From: a virus
Reading direction: 5' to 3' (one strand)
DNA length: 30,465 nt
Virus record (IMG/VR): IMGVR_UViG_3300021371_000072
Span: 1-30,465 of that record
The translations under genes and the position numbers were made by a program. Every line of letters starts with the position of its first letter. Position 1 is the stretch's first letter. Under the pieces are notes generated by a model, which did not search any database, had not been told where the DNA came from, and saw only the letters and a program-made list of their open reading frames with translations. Positions 1-9,036 of this stretch are shown one piece after another.

Positions 1-145
1 TGTAGAGATATTTGTAGCTAGTGTGTAATGATAGCATTAGAACGATACTTAAATAGTTTCGGTAAGAGTGTTGTCAATAAAGCTAAAGGAATACTAAAAA
101 GAAAAAAAAAGGTAGTATCAGGTAAACTTCTTAATAGTATATCTT
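1..145. repeat. Terminal direct repeat, left copy (circular overlap)
   Basis: Matches 30321-30465 base for base except position 127 (C here, A at 30447). The repeat runs through the end of the preceding structural gene and the start of the next one, so it is not a coding boundary. Most likely it is assembler overlap of a circular or circularly permuted genome of 30,320 bp. A short genuine terminal redundancy cannot be excluded from sequence alone. Confidence 0.93.
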
Positions 146-549
146 ACAAACTTAAAAAAGACAATGATGGATTGACTGTTCAGTTTATGATGGTTGATTA
201 TGGTACGTTTGTAGATAAGGGAGTTTCAGGTACTAAGCAAAAAAGAACGTATGTAGATTATAAAGGGAAAAGAAAAGATACACCTTATGAGTTTGGTAAG
301 ACAAGAGATGGAGGTTTAACAAGAGGTTTAGATAATTGGATAGTACGAAGAGGTATAGCACCTAGAGATGCACAAGGTAGGTTTATATCTCGTAAGAGTA
401 TAAAGTTCTTAATAGCTAGAAAAATATATACACAAGGAATACAAGGTATTAGTTTTTTTCAAAAACCTTTACAAATAGGAATGAGAGATTTTTACAATCA
501 AGTAGGTAAAGCAATAAAAGAAGATATAGAAAACATAATAACAACATAA
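28..549 (+). CDS. HK97 gp10-like tail completion protein
   Basis: Protein of 173 aa. The N-terminus is basic (residues 13-33 are Lys-rich), and a central stretch around residues 57-66 (VDYGTFVDKG) resembles the YxxxVExGT signature of HK97 gp10-like proteins, which act at the head-tail or tail-terminator interface of siphoviruses. The ATG overlaps the stop of the upstream structural gene (TAATG, across the circular junction) and the stop overlaps the next start, so it lies inside one long tail operon. The assembly overlap shows a Leu34/Ile difference between the two copies. The family assignment comes from motif, size and position. The exact role (tail terminator or completion) is inferred. 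Confidence 0.6.
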   Translation: MIALERYLNSFGKSVVNKAKGILKRKKKVVSGKLLNSISYKLKKDNDGLTVQFMMVDYGTFVDKGVSGTKQKRTYVDYKGKRKDTPYEFGKTRDGGLTRGLDNWIVRRGIAPRDAQGRFISRKSIKFLIARKIYTQGIQGISFFQKPLQIGMRDFYNQVGKAIKEDIENIITT

Positions 550-1982
550 TGGCAATATTAATAGATCAAAAACCCTTATACAAGACACTACCAGTAGGTC
601 AAGATATAGTATTCTCAGTATCAGACAGTACAATAGTTGCAAATAATTATAATGTAAAATTTGTAGCTGAGGTATATGTAAGTAATAGTAATGCAAGTTT
701 AAATACCCAAAATAGAGTAGCAGTATTAAAAACAACTCCTAACAATGCAGGGGTTGGTATATTTTCTATGCAACCAGTATTAGAGAGTTTTGTAAAAGCT
801 GATAATAATGGTACTAATTTTTTAAATGGAAGTACATACAAGACAGTTACTTATTCTAATACAACTCCACATCCAATACACTTAATAGATAAATATGCAA
901 CCTCTGATAACTCTGCTAAATATTTTTTAGTAGAATTTTCTTTAGAATACTCTCCAACTATTGATGGTGTAGTTACTATAGATACTTCTAATAAAGTATT
1001 GTCAGAAATTTATTTATTTTATAATGGTTATTTAAACTATGATGATGTATTAAACCAAACAGGTAATGATTATGGCTATCCTTTGTCTGATTTAAACTAT
1101 GTTATGGATGCTGATAACGCATATTTTTTAAGTAATGCACCTACTACCCAATACGCAAGACTAACTGATTATGGTACACTACCTTTCTTTAATTTTTTAT
1201 CTACAGGAGATTATTCTTTTCAAACTGGTTCTGATACTTCTACAATAAATAAAGTACATTACTTTTCTATAAAATTATATGATAGTTCTAATACACAGTT
1301 AGTAGGTATAACTTCTTTCGTTAATTTTACTAATGGTTCTGCAACTACATCTAATCAATATTCAAATAGTAGATTAAATTACTTTGGTGCTTTTCCTGCT
1401 AACTTAGATGGTTGGAGTTCACAATGGGATGCACACAAAGCTAATACAAGCTATTACACTATTCAAGCATTTGATGATGACAATCAAATTATAAGTCAAT
1501 TATACAGAATAAATATTATAACAGATGACTGTAAAGGTTTTGAGGGTATTAGATTAACTTGGCTAAATCCTTATGGAGTTTGGGATTACTATACATTTAC
1601 TAAAAAGTCAGTAAGGTCATTACAAACTAATAGAACTTCTTACACACAGTTAGGAGGTACTTGGAATGAAAGCACATATAAGATAAATGGCTTTAGTGGT
1701 GGTAAGAAAAACTTTAGAGTAAACTCAAAAGAACTAATAACAGTAAATACAGATTATTTAGTAGATGCTGATGCTATTTGGTTTGAGGACTTAATAAATA
1801 GTCCTGAAGTTTATATACTAAATGGTTTTTCATCAGATGCTAATGGTATGGTAAATAAGTATGTAGAACCAGTTACAGTAGCAACATCAAGCTATACAAG
1901 AAAAACAAAGGCTAACGATAAACTAATACAATATACATTTGAATTAGAAAAGAGTAAAAATAAAAGAATACAATCTGCATAA
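549..1982 (+). CDS. Putative tail tip/baseplate structural protein
   Basis: Protein of 477 aa, rich in Asn, Ser, Thr and aromatic residues, with no predicted membrane segment and a composition typical of beta-rich virion proteins. A conserved-looking block near residues 330-352 (GIRLTWLNPYGVWDYYTF) precedes a basic C-terminus (KLIQYTFELEKSKNKRIQSA). It overlaps both neighbours by one base (TAATG) and sits between the gp10-like protein and a large tail-hub-like protein, which points to the tail tip or baseplate. I do not recognise a named family. The structural role is inferred from position and composition. Confidence 0.5.
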   Translation: MAILIDQKPLYKTLPVGQDIVFSVSDSTIVANNYNVKFVAEVYVSNSNASLNTQNRVAVLKTTPNNAGVGIFSMQPVLESFVKADNNGTNFLNGSTYKTVTYSNTTPHPIHLIDKYATSDNSAKYFLVEFSLEYSPTIDGVVTIDTSNKVLSEIYLFYNGYLNYDDVLNQTGNDYGYPLSDLNYVMDADNAYFLSNAPTTQYARLTDYGTLPFFNFLSTGDYSFQTGSDTSTINKVHYFSIKLYDSSNTQLVGITSFVNFTNGSATTSNQYSNSRLNYFGAFPANLDGWSSQWDAHKANTSYYTIQAFDDDNQIISQLYRINIITDDCKGFEGIRLTWLNPYGVWDYYTFTKKSVRSLQTNRTSYTQLGGTWNESTYKINGFSGGKKNFRVNSKELITVNTDYLVDADAIWFEDLINSPEVYILNGFSSDANGMVNKYVEPVTVATSSYTRKTKANDKLIQYTFELEKSKNKRIQSA

Positions 1983-4750
1983 TGAGTGTACAACTAATAT
2001 TATATCCACAAAACTATCAGGGTGTTTACGCATCTAACTCTAGTGTTATTACTACTAACTTAGTAGCAGATGGTGCTAGGTTTGGTACAGTAGCACTTCA
2101 TACTGGATATAGTTCTTCTGCTAATGATCCTGCTTTTGATGCAATAACTAATGATGCACCTTTTCCATCTTGGAAAAAGTTTAGGTCGCAAGGTAGTGGT
2201 TCTTTTGCAGATGTAGACTATCCTATTGTTATATCAGGTTTTGCACCTAAACTAAGATTTAGAGCAGCATCAGGAGGTGCTAATTCAAGTAGTGGTATAT
2301 ATCAAACAATAAACAACTTAGTAGTTGGTGCTACATATCAATTAAAATTTAGAGTAGTAAATGCAGCTACTGGAGGATTAATTATTATTGGTGCTAATGG
2401 TTATGGTAACAATTTAGGAGGAGGAGGAGTAACTGCTATATCAACTACAGGTACAGGGTTTAAGACATTTGATTTTACGGCAGTAAACTCATCAGAAGAA
2501 CTTATAATGGATTATCAAAATGATGGTGCTGATGCTATTGATATTAGGAGAGTAACTATAAAAGGTGCAGGTGCTACACCACCATTAGTATTTACAGATT
2601 TAGCAGATGGACAAGTTATATGCGACTTATATGAAGATGAAGATATACCATTAAGCTTATCTATTGATGATTTTAAAAATGTAGCTGAAAAAACACAGAG
2701 TTATAGTAAAGACTTTAACCTACCTGCTACTAAACGTAACAATAGAATATTTACACAAATATTTGAGATAACTAATTCTGTAGAAAGTAACGCAGAATCA
2801 TTTAATCCTTATGTACAAACACAATGCGTACTTAAACAAGATGGTAATGTTATATTTAAAGGTTTTCTTAAATTAATTGATATTGTAAATAAAGATGGAG
2901 AGATAAGCTATAACGTAAACTTATATTCTGAATCTATAATATTAGTAGATGTATTACAAAATAGATTATTTAGAGATTTAGATTTTGATGAATTAACTCA
3001 CGATTATAATAAAACAAATATAACAAATAGTTGGTATGATAGTACAGGTATTACATTAGTAGAACCACTAGGACTAAGTTCTTTTGCTTATGATTCAGCA
3101 TTAGGTGTAAATAATACTACAGTATTAAAATATCCTTTTGTAGATTGGACTGGTAATTTAAGTGTAGATAATACAACAAACTATCCTATACTTAATAAAT
3201 TAGAAGATGCTTTTAGACCTTTTATACAATGTAAATATATAGTAGATAAAATATTTAATGATGCAGGATTTACTTTTACTTCTACTTTTTTAGATAGTTC
3301 TACATTTACTGATTTATTTATGGACTTTAACTGGGGTGCAGGAGATATGCCAGTAGAGGTTAATAGTAATTCAGTTGTAGGTAATTACAATAATACTACA
3401 GAACATTATGCAGGATTATCTTATACTAATTTAAAATTAACATTTCCAACTACAAATTTAGCTTCTGTAAATTATGACACAAGCACAAACAAAATTACAT
3501 CTGTAAATAACAATTCAGAATTTGTAGTAGATTATGATTATGGAGTTGCAAATAGAAATGGACAACCAGTAGTTCAATTAAGATGGTTGCTTACAAGAAC
3601 TGATGGTACAACAGAAGAAATAGATGAAACAAACCCTACAACATTAAATCCATTTGGTGTAGGAAATTATGCAGGACAATTTACTAGAACTTTAGATTCA
3701 GGAGATACATTAGAAGCGCAGTTTAAATCTTCTATAGCTAGTATGTTCTATCAAGATTATGATATTTTAATTTCAAGTACTGCTACAGTAAACATAACAA
3801 GAAATATAGATGCAGTAACAGAATCTACTTTATTAAATAATTTAAGAGGAGATTTAGGACAATGGGAATTTATTAAAGGGTTTATTAATATGTTTAATTT
3901 AATTATTAGACAAGATGAAACAAATCCTACTAATCTATTAATAGAAACTTACGATACAGTATTTAATGATATAGACAAAGGATTGAGTTTATCAGAAAGA
4001 AATATTGTAAATGATTGGACTAATAAAATAGATGCTTCTGAAATAAAACTAACTCCTTTAGATTTAGCAAAAGAAACTATGTTTGATTACATAGAAGATG
4101 ATAAAGATTTTGCAGCTAACTTATACAAAAACACTTTTGTAGAACCTTATGGATCAAAAACATTTACTGCAAGAGGAAATACTATATTTGTAGAATCAGA
4201 GGAAGTAAGTGCTACTCCTTTTGCAGCTACTATTGTTAAACCTTTATTAGATTACACACCTCAGTTTTTAACTCCTGCTATTTACTCATCAGATGGTGGT
4301 GTTTACCAAAGTTTTGACAATAAACCTAGAATACTATACAAAACATCTGCTAGTCCGTTTACAATGACTGATGGAACTTCTTATGAGATACCTCAACAAA
4401 ATGGAGTGGTTGGTACTGGTGCAGAAACTAAGTATTTAAAGTTTAGTCATACAACAGACTTACCACCTTTATCTACATCATTAGATTTAAACTTTTCTCC
4501 TCATCTATTAATAGGTATTTCAGGAAATACTTTAAATAGTTTATATCAACAGTATTGGTCTAATTATTTTGATGAGTTATATAACTTTGATACTAAAACA
4601 ATGACAGTAAAAGTAAATCTTAACGCAGCAGATATTACACAATTTGATTTTAGAAATAAAGTAATGATACAAAACAGAGCATTTAGAGTAAATAAAATAG
4701 ATTATAAACCAAACGACTTATCTACAGTTGAATTTATACTTATACCATAA
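1982..4750 (+). CDS. Large tail hub/tip protein with N-terminal CBM-like domain
   Basis: Protein of 922 aa, the largest in the genome. Residues about 90-200 look like a jelly-roll carbohydrate-binding domain (a VGATYQLKFRV strand, Gly-rich turns, then IDIRRVTIKGAG), similar in style to the domains in the two fibre proteins. From about residue 205 a second region starts (LYEDEDIPLSLSID, then SYSKDFNLPATKRNN), a pattern I associate with the tail hub or tip of Bacteroidota phages. The C-terminus (QFDFRNKVMIQNRAFRVNKI) resembles a beta-barrel hub end. It lies in a tightly coupled operon before a fibre-like protein and the tape measure. The hub role is inferred; sugar binding is plausible from the fold-like pattern only. 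Confidence 0.5.
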   Translation: MSVQLILYPQNYQGVYASNSSVITTNLVADGARFGTVALHTGYSSSANDPAFDAITNDAPFPSWKKFRSQGSGSFADVDYPIVISGFAPKLRFRAASGGANSSSGIYQTINNLVVGATYQLKFRVVNAATGGLIIIGANGYGNNLGGGGVTAISTTGTGFKTFDFTAVNSSEELIMDYQNDGADAIDIRRVTIKGAGATPPLVFTDLADGQVICDLYEDEDIPLSLSIDDFKNVAEKTQSYSKDFNLPATKRNNRIFTQIFEITNSVESNAESFNPYVQTQCVLKQDGNVIFKGFLKLIDIVNKDGEISYNVNLYSESIILVDVLQNRLFRDLDFDELTHDYNKTNITNSWYDSTGITLVEPLGLSSFAYDSALGVNNTTVLKYPFVDWTGNLSVDNTTNYPILNKLEDAFRPFIQCKYIVDKIFNDAGFTFTSTFLDSSTFTDLFMDFNWGAGDMPVEVNSNSVVGNYNNTTEHYAGLSYTNLKLTFPTTNLASVNYDTSTNKITSVNNNSEFVVDYDYGVANRNGQPVVQLRWLLTRTDGTTEEIDETNPTTLNPFGVGNYAGQFTRTLDSGDTLEAQFKSSIASMFYQDYDILISSTATVNITRNIDAVTESTLLNNLRGDLGQWEFIKGFINMFNLIIRQDETNPTNLLIETYDTVFNDIDKGLSLSERNIVNDWTNKIDASEIKLTPLDLAKETMFDYIEDDKDFAANLYKNTFVEPYGSKTFTARGNTIFVESEEVSATPFAATIVKPLLDYTPQFLTPAIYSSDGGVYQSFDNKPRILYKTSASPFTMTDGTSYEIPQQNGVVGTGAETKYLKFSHTTDLPPLSTSLDLNFSPHLLIGISGNTLNSLYQQYWSNYFDELYNFDTKTMTVKVNLNAADITQFDFRNKVMIQNRAFRVNKIDYKPNDLSTVEFILIP

Positions 4751-5595
4751 TGGACTATAAAAGAGGATTTAATATAAAACCAAAAGAAATAACTGGCATA
4801 GGAGAAGTTATATTTACTGATGGAACTAATGATGTAGTGCCTAATCAATTATCTTGTGAAGCATACGGATATACTTACAATGCAGATACAGGAACTTGCG
4901 TAGCTTTTGAGTATAGCACACAGGTACAAGGTTTTTTTAATAACGTAACTAACAATAGGTTAGGATCAAACAACACAACAGAGAAAGCAACTAACAACAC
5001 TTTGATAAATGGAACTAACAATCTAACAAAGGGTAATAACAATAACTGCTTAGTAAATGGTAGACAACACGAACTAGGAAACGGACTAAATAACTCTGCA
5101 ATTTTATCAGGTAGGTATGGACAAGCATTAAATCAAGGAGAGGTAGTAATATCAGGTGGTGGTTTTAATGAGGAGTTAGCTATGTCGCAAATGTCCTTTA
5201 TACAACAATCAGGAAACACTACAGATGCAACTGAAACTGCTTTACTTACTCAGTATCTACCAACTACATATATACAAAAAGTAAAAAATTGTGTAATGGG
5301 TTTTGAAGCACACATTATAGGTGTTAATACTGGTATAGGAGATGGTAGTGCAGGACAGTATGGTTATTTACAAATTAATGGTGCAGTTAAGTTTACTAAC
5401 GGATTAGCATCAACATATTATCAAACATTATTGCACGTAGTAACATCAGGACATAGTGGTTTAAACGTAACAGCAGAGATGAAAGATGTAACTGCAACAT
5501 CATTTGGTGTTCACGTTACTGGATTAGCAGAAACCTATATACAATGGACTGCAAGTATAAAATTATGGCAAAATAGAATACAACAAACTTTTTAA
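4750..5595 (+). CDS. Tail fibre-like protein with Asn-rich beta-roll region
   Basis: Protein of 281 aa. Residues about 36-53 contain a Cys-bracketed block (CEAYGYTYNADTGTC). Residues 65-110 form an Asn/Thr/Gly-rich repeat series (TNN, GTNN, GNNNN spaced by about 7-14 residues), like the left-handed beta-roll of YadA-type heads and of phage fibres carrying self-cleaving chaperones. The C-terminal 100 residues are beta-rich and end in an aromatic, amphipathic segment (TYIQWTASIKLWQNR). It overlaps the upstream hub gene by one base and directly precedes the tape measure. It is probably a trimeric fibre or tip protein. Whether the C-terminal domain cleaves itself, as in peptidase G2 proteins, cannot be read from the sequence. 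Confidence 0.45.
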   Translation: MDYKRGFNIKPKEITGIGEVIFTDGTNDVVPNQLSCEAYGYTYNADTGTCVAFEYSTQVQGFFNNVTNNRLGSNNTTEKATNNTLINGTNNLTKGNNNNCLVNGRQHELGNGLNNSAILSGRYGQALNQGEVVISGGGFNEELAMSQMSFIQQSGNTTDATETALLTQYLPTTYIQKVKNCVMGFEAHIIGVNTGIGDGSAGQYGYLQINGAVKFTNGLASTYYQTLLHVVTSGHSGLNVTAEMKDVTATSFGVHVTGLAETYIQWTASIKLWQNRIQQTF

Positions 5596-5598
5596 GAT

Positions 5599-7002
5599 AT
5601 GGCAAAAGAAATTATAGAAGCAGAAGTAAAATCAAATATAGGCGAGGTAGCTAAAGAAACAGAACAACTAGCAGAAGCTACCAAAGATGCTGAGAAAGGA
5701 TTTAAAGGAATAGGTAGTACTATTAAAGGTATGGGTACTGCTTTAAAAGCAGCAGGTATTGGTCTAGTAGTAGGATTGTTTGCTAAGCTAATGGATGTCT
5801 TTAGACAAAACCAATCAGTAGTAGATATATTTAATACTGCTATGGAGTTTTTAAGTTTAACATTTAACGACTTCTTTAAATTTTTACAAAATAACATTAA
5901 TACTGCATCAGGATTTATGGATAAAATCTTTGGTAATGAAGCAGTACAAAATGTAATAGACTTTGGTAGGACTTTAAGTATTGAGGTTATTACTAGAGTA
6001 AAAAACTTAGTACAAGGTATTGGTGGTTTAGGTTCTGCATTAGTTAAGTTGTTTAAAAGAGATTTTGCAGGTGCTAGTGAAACTGCTAAAGCTGCAATAA
6101 CTGATCTTACAGAAGTTGTAACAGGTAACGTAGTGGAAACTGTAGAGATGGAAAAAACTATTACTAAAGTTACTGATAAGATAAAAGAATATGCTAAATC
6201 TACATATGATAGTGCTAAAGCAATAACTGAAATGAATAAAGCTGCTGAATTAGCAGCAGTTAAAAATCAACAAATAATAGAGCAGAAAGATAGAGAAGCT
6301 GAATTACAAAGACAGATAAGAGATGATGAAAGTAAGACATTTGAAGATAGAATAAAAGCTAACGAAAAGTTAGGAACTATATTAGAAGAACAAAAAAAAT
6401 TAATGCTTGAAAATGCAGATGCTATAGTAGTAGCAGCACAAGCACAATATGACAAAAATAAAAGTGATGAAAATAATATAGCTTTAATACAAGCTAAAAC
6501 AGAAAAAGATGCAGTATTAGCACAGATTACTGGTTTTCAATCTGAGCAGTTAGTAAATCAAGTAGCTTTAGAAAAAGAGAAAACACAACTAGCTATAGAG
6601 AACGCAGATGCACAGATACAAGCATATAGCGACCTCGCAGGTGCATTAAGTAGTTTAGCAGGAGATAATAAGGCATTAGCAGTAGCACAAGCAACTATAG
6701 ATACTTATGCAGGTGCTAACAAGGCATTTGCACAAGGTGGTGTAGCAGGTTTTGTAACTGGTGCAGCTATTGTAGCAGCAGGTTTGTCAAATATTAGAAA
6801 AATACTATCTACAGAAGTTCCAGGAGGTACAAATCCACCAACACCATCAACAGACACAGGAACTCCTGCACCTCAGGTACTTAGTGGTGCATTTACATTA
6901 GGTGGTGGAGAAGCACAACCAGTACAAGCATACGTTGTTACAGATGATATGACTAACAATCAAAATAAGTTAGCAAATATTCGTAGGAGAGCAACTATTT
7001 AA
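5599..7002 (+). CDS. Tail tape measure protein
   Basis: Protein of 467 aa. The N-terminus (residues 1-45) is charged and helical, followed by a hydrophobic segment (about 48-68, AAGIGLVVGLFAKLMDVF) and further hydrophobic helices to about 160. Residues about 210-345 form a long Gln/Glu/Lys-rich coiled coil, and a second Ala/Gly-rich hydrophobic segment (about 360-400) precedes a Pro/Thr-rich linker (PTPSTDTGTPAP). This layout is typical of siphovirus tape measures. At roughly 0.15 nm per residue it would fit a short tail of about 70 nm. It ends the tail operon; a late-promoter motif follows at once. It lies after the tip proteins rather than before them, which is the reverse of lambda order. 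Confidence 0.8.
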   Translation: MAKEIIEAEVKSNIGEVAKETEQLAEATKDAEKGFKGIGSTIKGMGTALKAAGIGLVVGLFAKLMDVFRQNQSVVDIFNTAMEFLSLTFNDFFKFLQNNINTASGFMDKIFGNEAVQNVIDFGRTLSIEVITRVKNLVQGIGGLGSALVKLFKRDFAGASETAKAAITDLTEVVTGNVVETVEMEKTITKVTDKIKEYAKSTYDSAKAITEMNKAAELAAVKNQQIIEQKDREAELQRQIRDDESKTFEDRIKANEKLGTILEEQKKLMLENADAIVVAAQAQYDKNKSDENNIALIQAKTEKDAVLAQITGFQSEQLVNQVALEKEKTQLAIENADAQIQAYSDLAGALSSLAGDNKALAVAQATIDTYAGANKAFAQGGVAGFVTGAAIVAAGLSNIRKILSTEVPGGTNPPTPSTDTGTPAPQVLSGAFTLGGGEAQPVQAYVVTDDMTNNQNKLANIRRRATI

Positions 7003-7004
7003 AA

Positions 7005-7036
7005 ATCAAATAAATTAATAAATAATCTATTATATA
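7005..7036 (+). promoter_or_regulatory. Late-promoter motif P3 (ATCAAA-N17-TATTATATA)
   Basis: ATCAAA at 7005-7010 and TCTATTATATA at 7026-7036, with TATTAT beginning exactly 17 nt after ATCAAA. The motif lies in a 50-nt gap between the tape measure and the protease module, 16 nt before the ATG at 7053. It is one of five copies in this genome, all ahead of structural units. Confidence 0.75.
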
Positions 7037-7052
7037 CTAAAAGAATTAGAAA

Positions 7053-7406
7053 ATGAATAATATAAATCCATTAGGTAAAACTTACAAAGAATATCAAGAA
7101 GAATTAGAAAAGGTAAACTTGACTAAAGCAGAAAAAATTGAATTAGGTTTAGTTGATGATTATAATACAAGAATTGACAAAGCTAATGATGAAAGAGCAA
7201 CTGCATCAGTAAATTATGCAAAAGTACGAGGAAGAATGAAAATAGCTACAAAACATCTTGAATTAGCAGTAGGAATAGCAGAAAAAGCAGAAAAAGCAGC
7301 AGATGAACTAGGAGTAAAATCTCCTATACCTTTAAAAAAAGTAAAACAAAAATATAGCGAATTTAAAAAGGTTACAGATGCTTTAGAAAATATGAAGATA
7401 AGATAA
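7053..7406 (+). CDS. Coiled-coil morphogenesis protein related to the protease tail
   Basis: Protein of 117 aa, highly charged and helical with no membrane segment. Residues 25-50 (KAEKIELGLVDDYNTR, then IDKANDERA) resemble residues 205-230 of the adjacent protease (KAEKIELGAIDDFEKQ, then FKKAMDDKTA). The C-terminal parts of both also share spacing around a Lys-Pro/Leu-rich helix. It is first in the protease-capsid block, directly after a late-promoter motif and one base before the protease ATG. I infer a head morphogenesis factor, possibly a stand-alone paralogue of the protease's C-terminal extension or a protease substrate. No named family is recognised. Confidence 0.55.
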   Translation: MNNINPLGKTYKEYQEELEKVNLTKAEKIELGLVDDYNTRIDKANDERATASVNYAKVRGRMKIATKHLELAVGIAEKAEKAADELGVKSPIPLKKVKQKYSEFKKVTDALENMKIR

Positions 7407-7407
7407 T

Positions 7408-8322
7408 ATGAAAAGAAAAGCAACTAAGATTGTAGAGTTAGTAATAGCAGATGATAGCGAAGAATTAACAATAGATGCTATCAGTTTAGTAACTTCTCCT
7501 GCAATAGAACAAGATTTTGTATTCTTTGGTAAAGAGAATAACAACTTGACACTAGCTAAGGTAGATGAGGAGAAACGTATGTTAGTTAGTCCTGCATTAA
7601 TACCTAACAAACAAATATTTAGATATGATCCTAATACTGATTCTAATTACTATGTATATTTCTCAAAAGAAACAGTAAGACAAGCTAGTGAGTTATATCT
7701 AAAACATAACAACCACCACAAAGCTACATATCAACACGAAGATAGAGTATCAGGTGTATTGACTATAGAGAGTTGGATTAAAGAGGGAGAACAAGACAAG
7801 TCTAAGCTATATGGCTTTGACTTACCTGATGGTACTTGGTTTGTTAAAATGAAGATAGAGAATGATGAGATGTGGAGTAAGATAACAGGTGGGGAATTGC
7901 GAGGTCTAAGTATAGAGGGCTACTTTATTAATAAAATGGAAAAAATGGGTAAACAACAATTTTCAAACGAAGAAATATTAGAAGCATTAAGCGAACTAAT
8001 AAAAGAAAAGACAGAACTAAAAGCTGAAAAGATTGAGTTGGGTGCTATAGATGATTTTGAAAAACAATTTAAAAAAGCTATGGATGACAAAACTGCTTTT
8101 AAATTAATAAGTGCTTTAAGAAAAGCTGAAGTAGGTTTTGAAAATAATATTAAAGAATTTTTAGAAGCATCAAAATTAGGTGGTAAAATAAACACACAAG
8201 CTAAAGATTTAGGAATAGATTTACCACAAACTATAAATAACAAAATTGATTCTTCTGAAGCTGAAATAAAAGAACATAGAAAATATTTATCTAAGATACA
8301 ATCTATGTATAATATGTTCTAA
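7408..8322 (+). CDS. XkdF-like prohead serine protease with C-terminal extension
   Basis: Protein of 304 aa. The N-terminus (TIDAISLVTSPAIEQDFVFF, residues 21-40), the YFSKETVRQASELYLK block, His110 in TYQHEDRV, Glu121-Ser-Trp, and Ser168 in LRGLSIEGYF match the XkdF-like peptidase family (S78-related) that cleaves scaffold and capsid precursors during head maturation. His110 and Ser168 are the likely catalytic residues. Residues about 175-304 are an added helical extension with an AEKIELG segment (206-212) shared with the preceding protein. It sits directly upstream of scaffold and capsid genes, as expected. The extension may serve as scaffold or as a self-processed tail; that is inference. 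Confidence 0.85.
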   Translation: MKRKATKIVELVIADDSEELTIDAISLVTSPAIEQDFVFFGKENNNLTLAKVDEEKRMLVSPALIPNKQIFRYDPNTDSNYYVYFSKETVRQASELYLKHNNHHKATYQHEDRVSGVLTIESWIKEGEQDKSKLYGFDLPDGTWFVKMKIENDEMWSKITGGELRGLSIEGYFINKMEKMGKQQFSNEEILEALSELIKEKTELKAEKIELGAIDDFEKQFKKAMDDKTAFKLISALRKAEVGFENNIKEFLEASKLGGKINTQAKDLGIDLPQTINNKIDSSEAEIKEHRKYLSKIQSMYNMF

Positions 8323-8330
8323 AAACAAAA

Positions 8331-8362
8331 ATCAAACAAACAATAATTAATTCTATTATATA
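8331..8362 (+). promoter_or_regulatory. Late-promoter motif P4 (ATCAAA-N17-TATTATATA)
   Basis: ATCAAA at 8331-8336 and TTCTATTATATA at 8351-8362, with the same 17-nt spacer before TATTAT as P1, P3 and P5. It lies in the gap between the protease and scaffold genes, 12 nt before the scaffold ATG, so it can drive scaffold and capsid as a separate unit. Confidence 0.78.
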
Positions 8363-8374
8363 AAAAAAAGACAA

Positions 8375-9025
8375 ATGGATTTAAAACAACAAATATTAGT
8401 AGCACTTGGTCTTGACAAACAAGAGGAAAGTGTTAATCTTGAATATCAAGCGAAACTAGAAGATGGTACTATAATAGTTTCTACTGCTGAATCTTTAGAA
8501 GCAGGAGTGGACATATCAGTTCTTACAGAAGATGGTACAACTATGTTACTTCCAGTTGGAGAATATAAGACTGAAGATGGTCAAGGATTCTCTGTTGAAG
8601 TAGAGGGTGTTGTAGCTGAAATCTACGAAGAAGAAGTAGAGGAGGAAGCAACAGAAGAAGTAGTTGAAGAAGAAGCATCTAAGGAAGATATGGAAGAAGA
8701 AACTATTGAAGAAACTGAAGCAGTAGAATTTGATTCAGTAGCTTTTATGGATGAAGTTAAGTCCGTAGTAGTTGATCTAATGAGTAATGTAAATACTGAG
8801 ATTGAAACATTAAAATCTGAGTTAGCATCTCTTAAATCAGACAATGAAGAATTATCTTCAGAAAAAGAAAAACTATCTGCACAAGTAGTAGAGTTATCAA
8901 ACGAACCTGCTGCAAAACCTGTAGATACAAACAAATTTAGTGCTTTAGGTAGAGAAAATACACAAAGAGATTTATCTAAAATGACTAAAAGAGAAAGAAT
9001 ATTATATAACATAACAAATAAATAA
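8375..9025 (+). CDS. Capsid scaffolding protein
   Basis: Protein of 216 aa. It has a beta-rich N-terminal part (residues 24-83, LEDGTIIVSTAES, later VGEYKTEDGQGFSVEVEGVV), a very acidic stretch (about 84-118, almost all Glu), a coiled coil (about 140-175) and a basic C-terminal tail (199-216, SKMTKRERILYNITNK). An acidic body, coiled coil and basic C-terminus are typical of phage scaffolds, where the tail binds the capsid subunit. Its position between the protease and the major capsid protein supports this. It ends 11 nt before the capsid ATG. Confidence 0.75.
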   Translation: MDLKQQILVALGLDKQEESVNLEYQAKLEDGTIIVSTAESLEAGVDISVLTEDGTTMLLPVGEYKTEDGQGFSVEVEGVVAEIYEEEVEEEATEEVVEEEASKEDMEEETIEETEAVEFDSVAFMDEVKSVVVDLMSNVNTEIETLKSELASLKSDNEELSSEKEKLSAQVVELSNEPAAKPVDTNKFSALGRENTQRDLSKMTKRERILYNITNK

Positions 9026-9036
9026 AATTAAAAATT

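Noticed and set aside
4970-5080. Asn/Thr-rich repeats considered as a DNA repeat or recombination element
   Set aside because: The repeats follow codon phase and give a beta-roll-like protein pattern, so they are explained by the protein.
8623-9012. Minus-strand open frame of 129 codons opposite the scaffold gene
   Set aside because: Its Ser-rich product is the reverse of the Glu-rich repeat codons of the scaffold; it has no leader or family features. The same reasoning applies to the other minus-strand frames.
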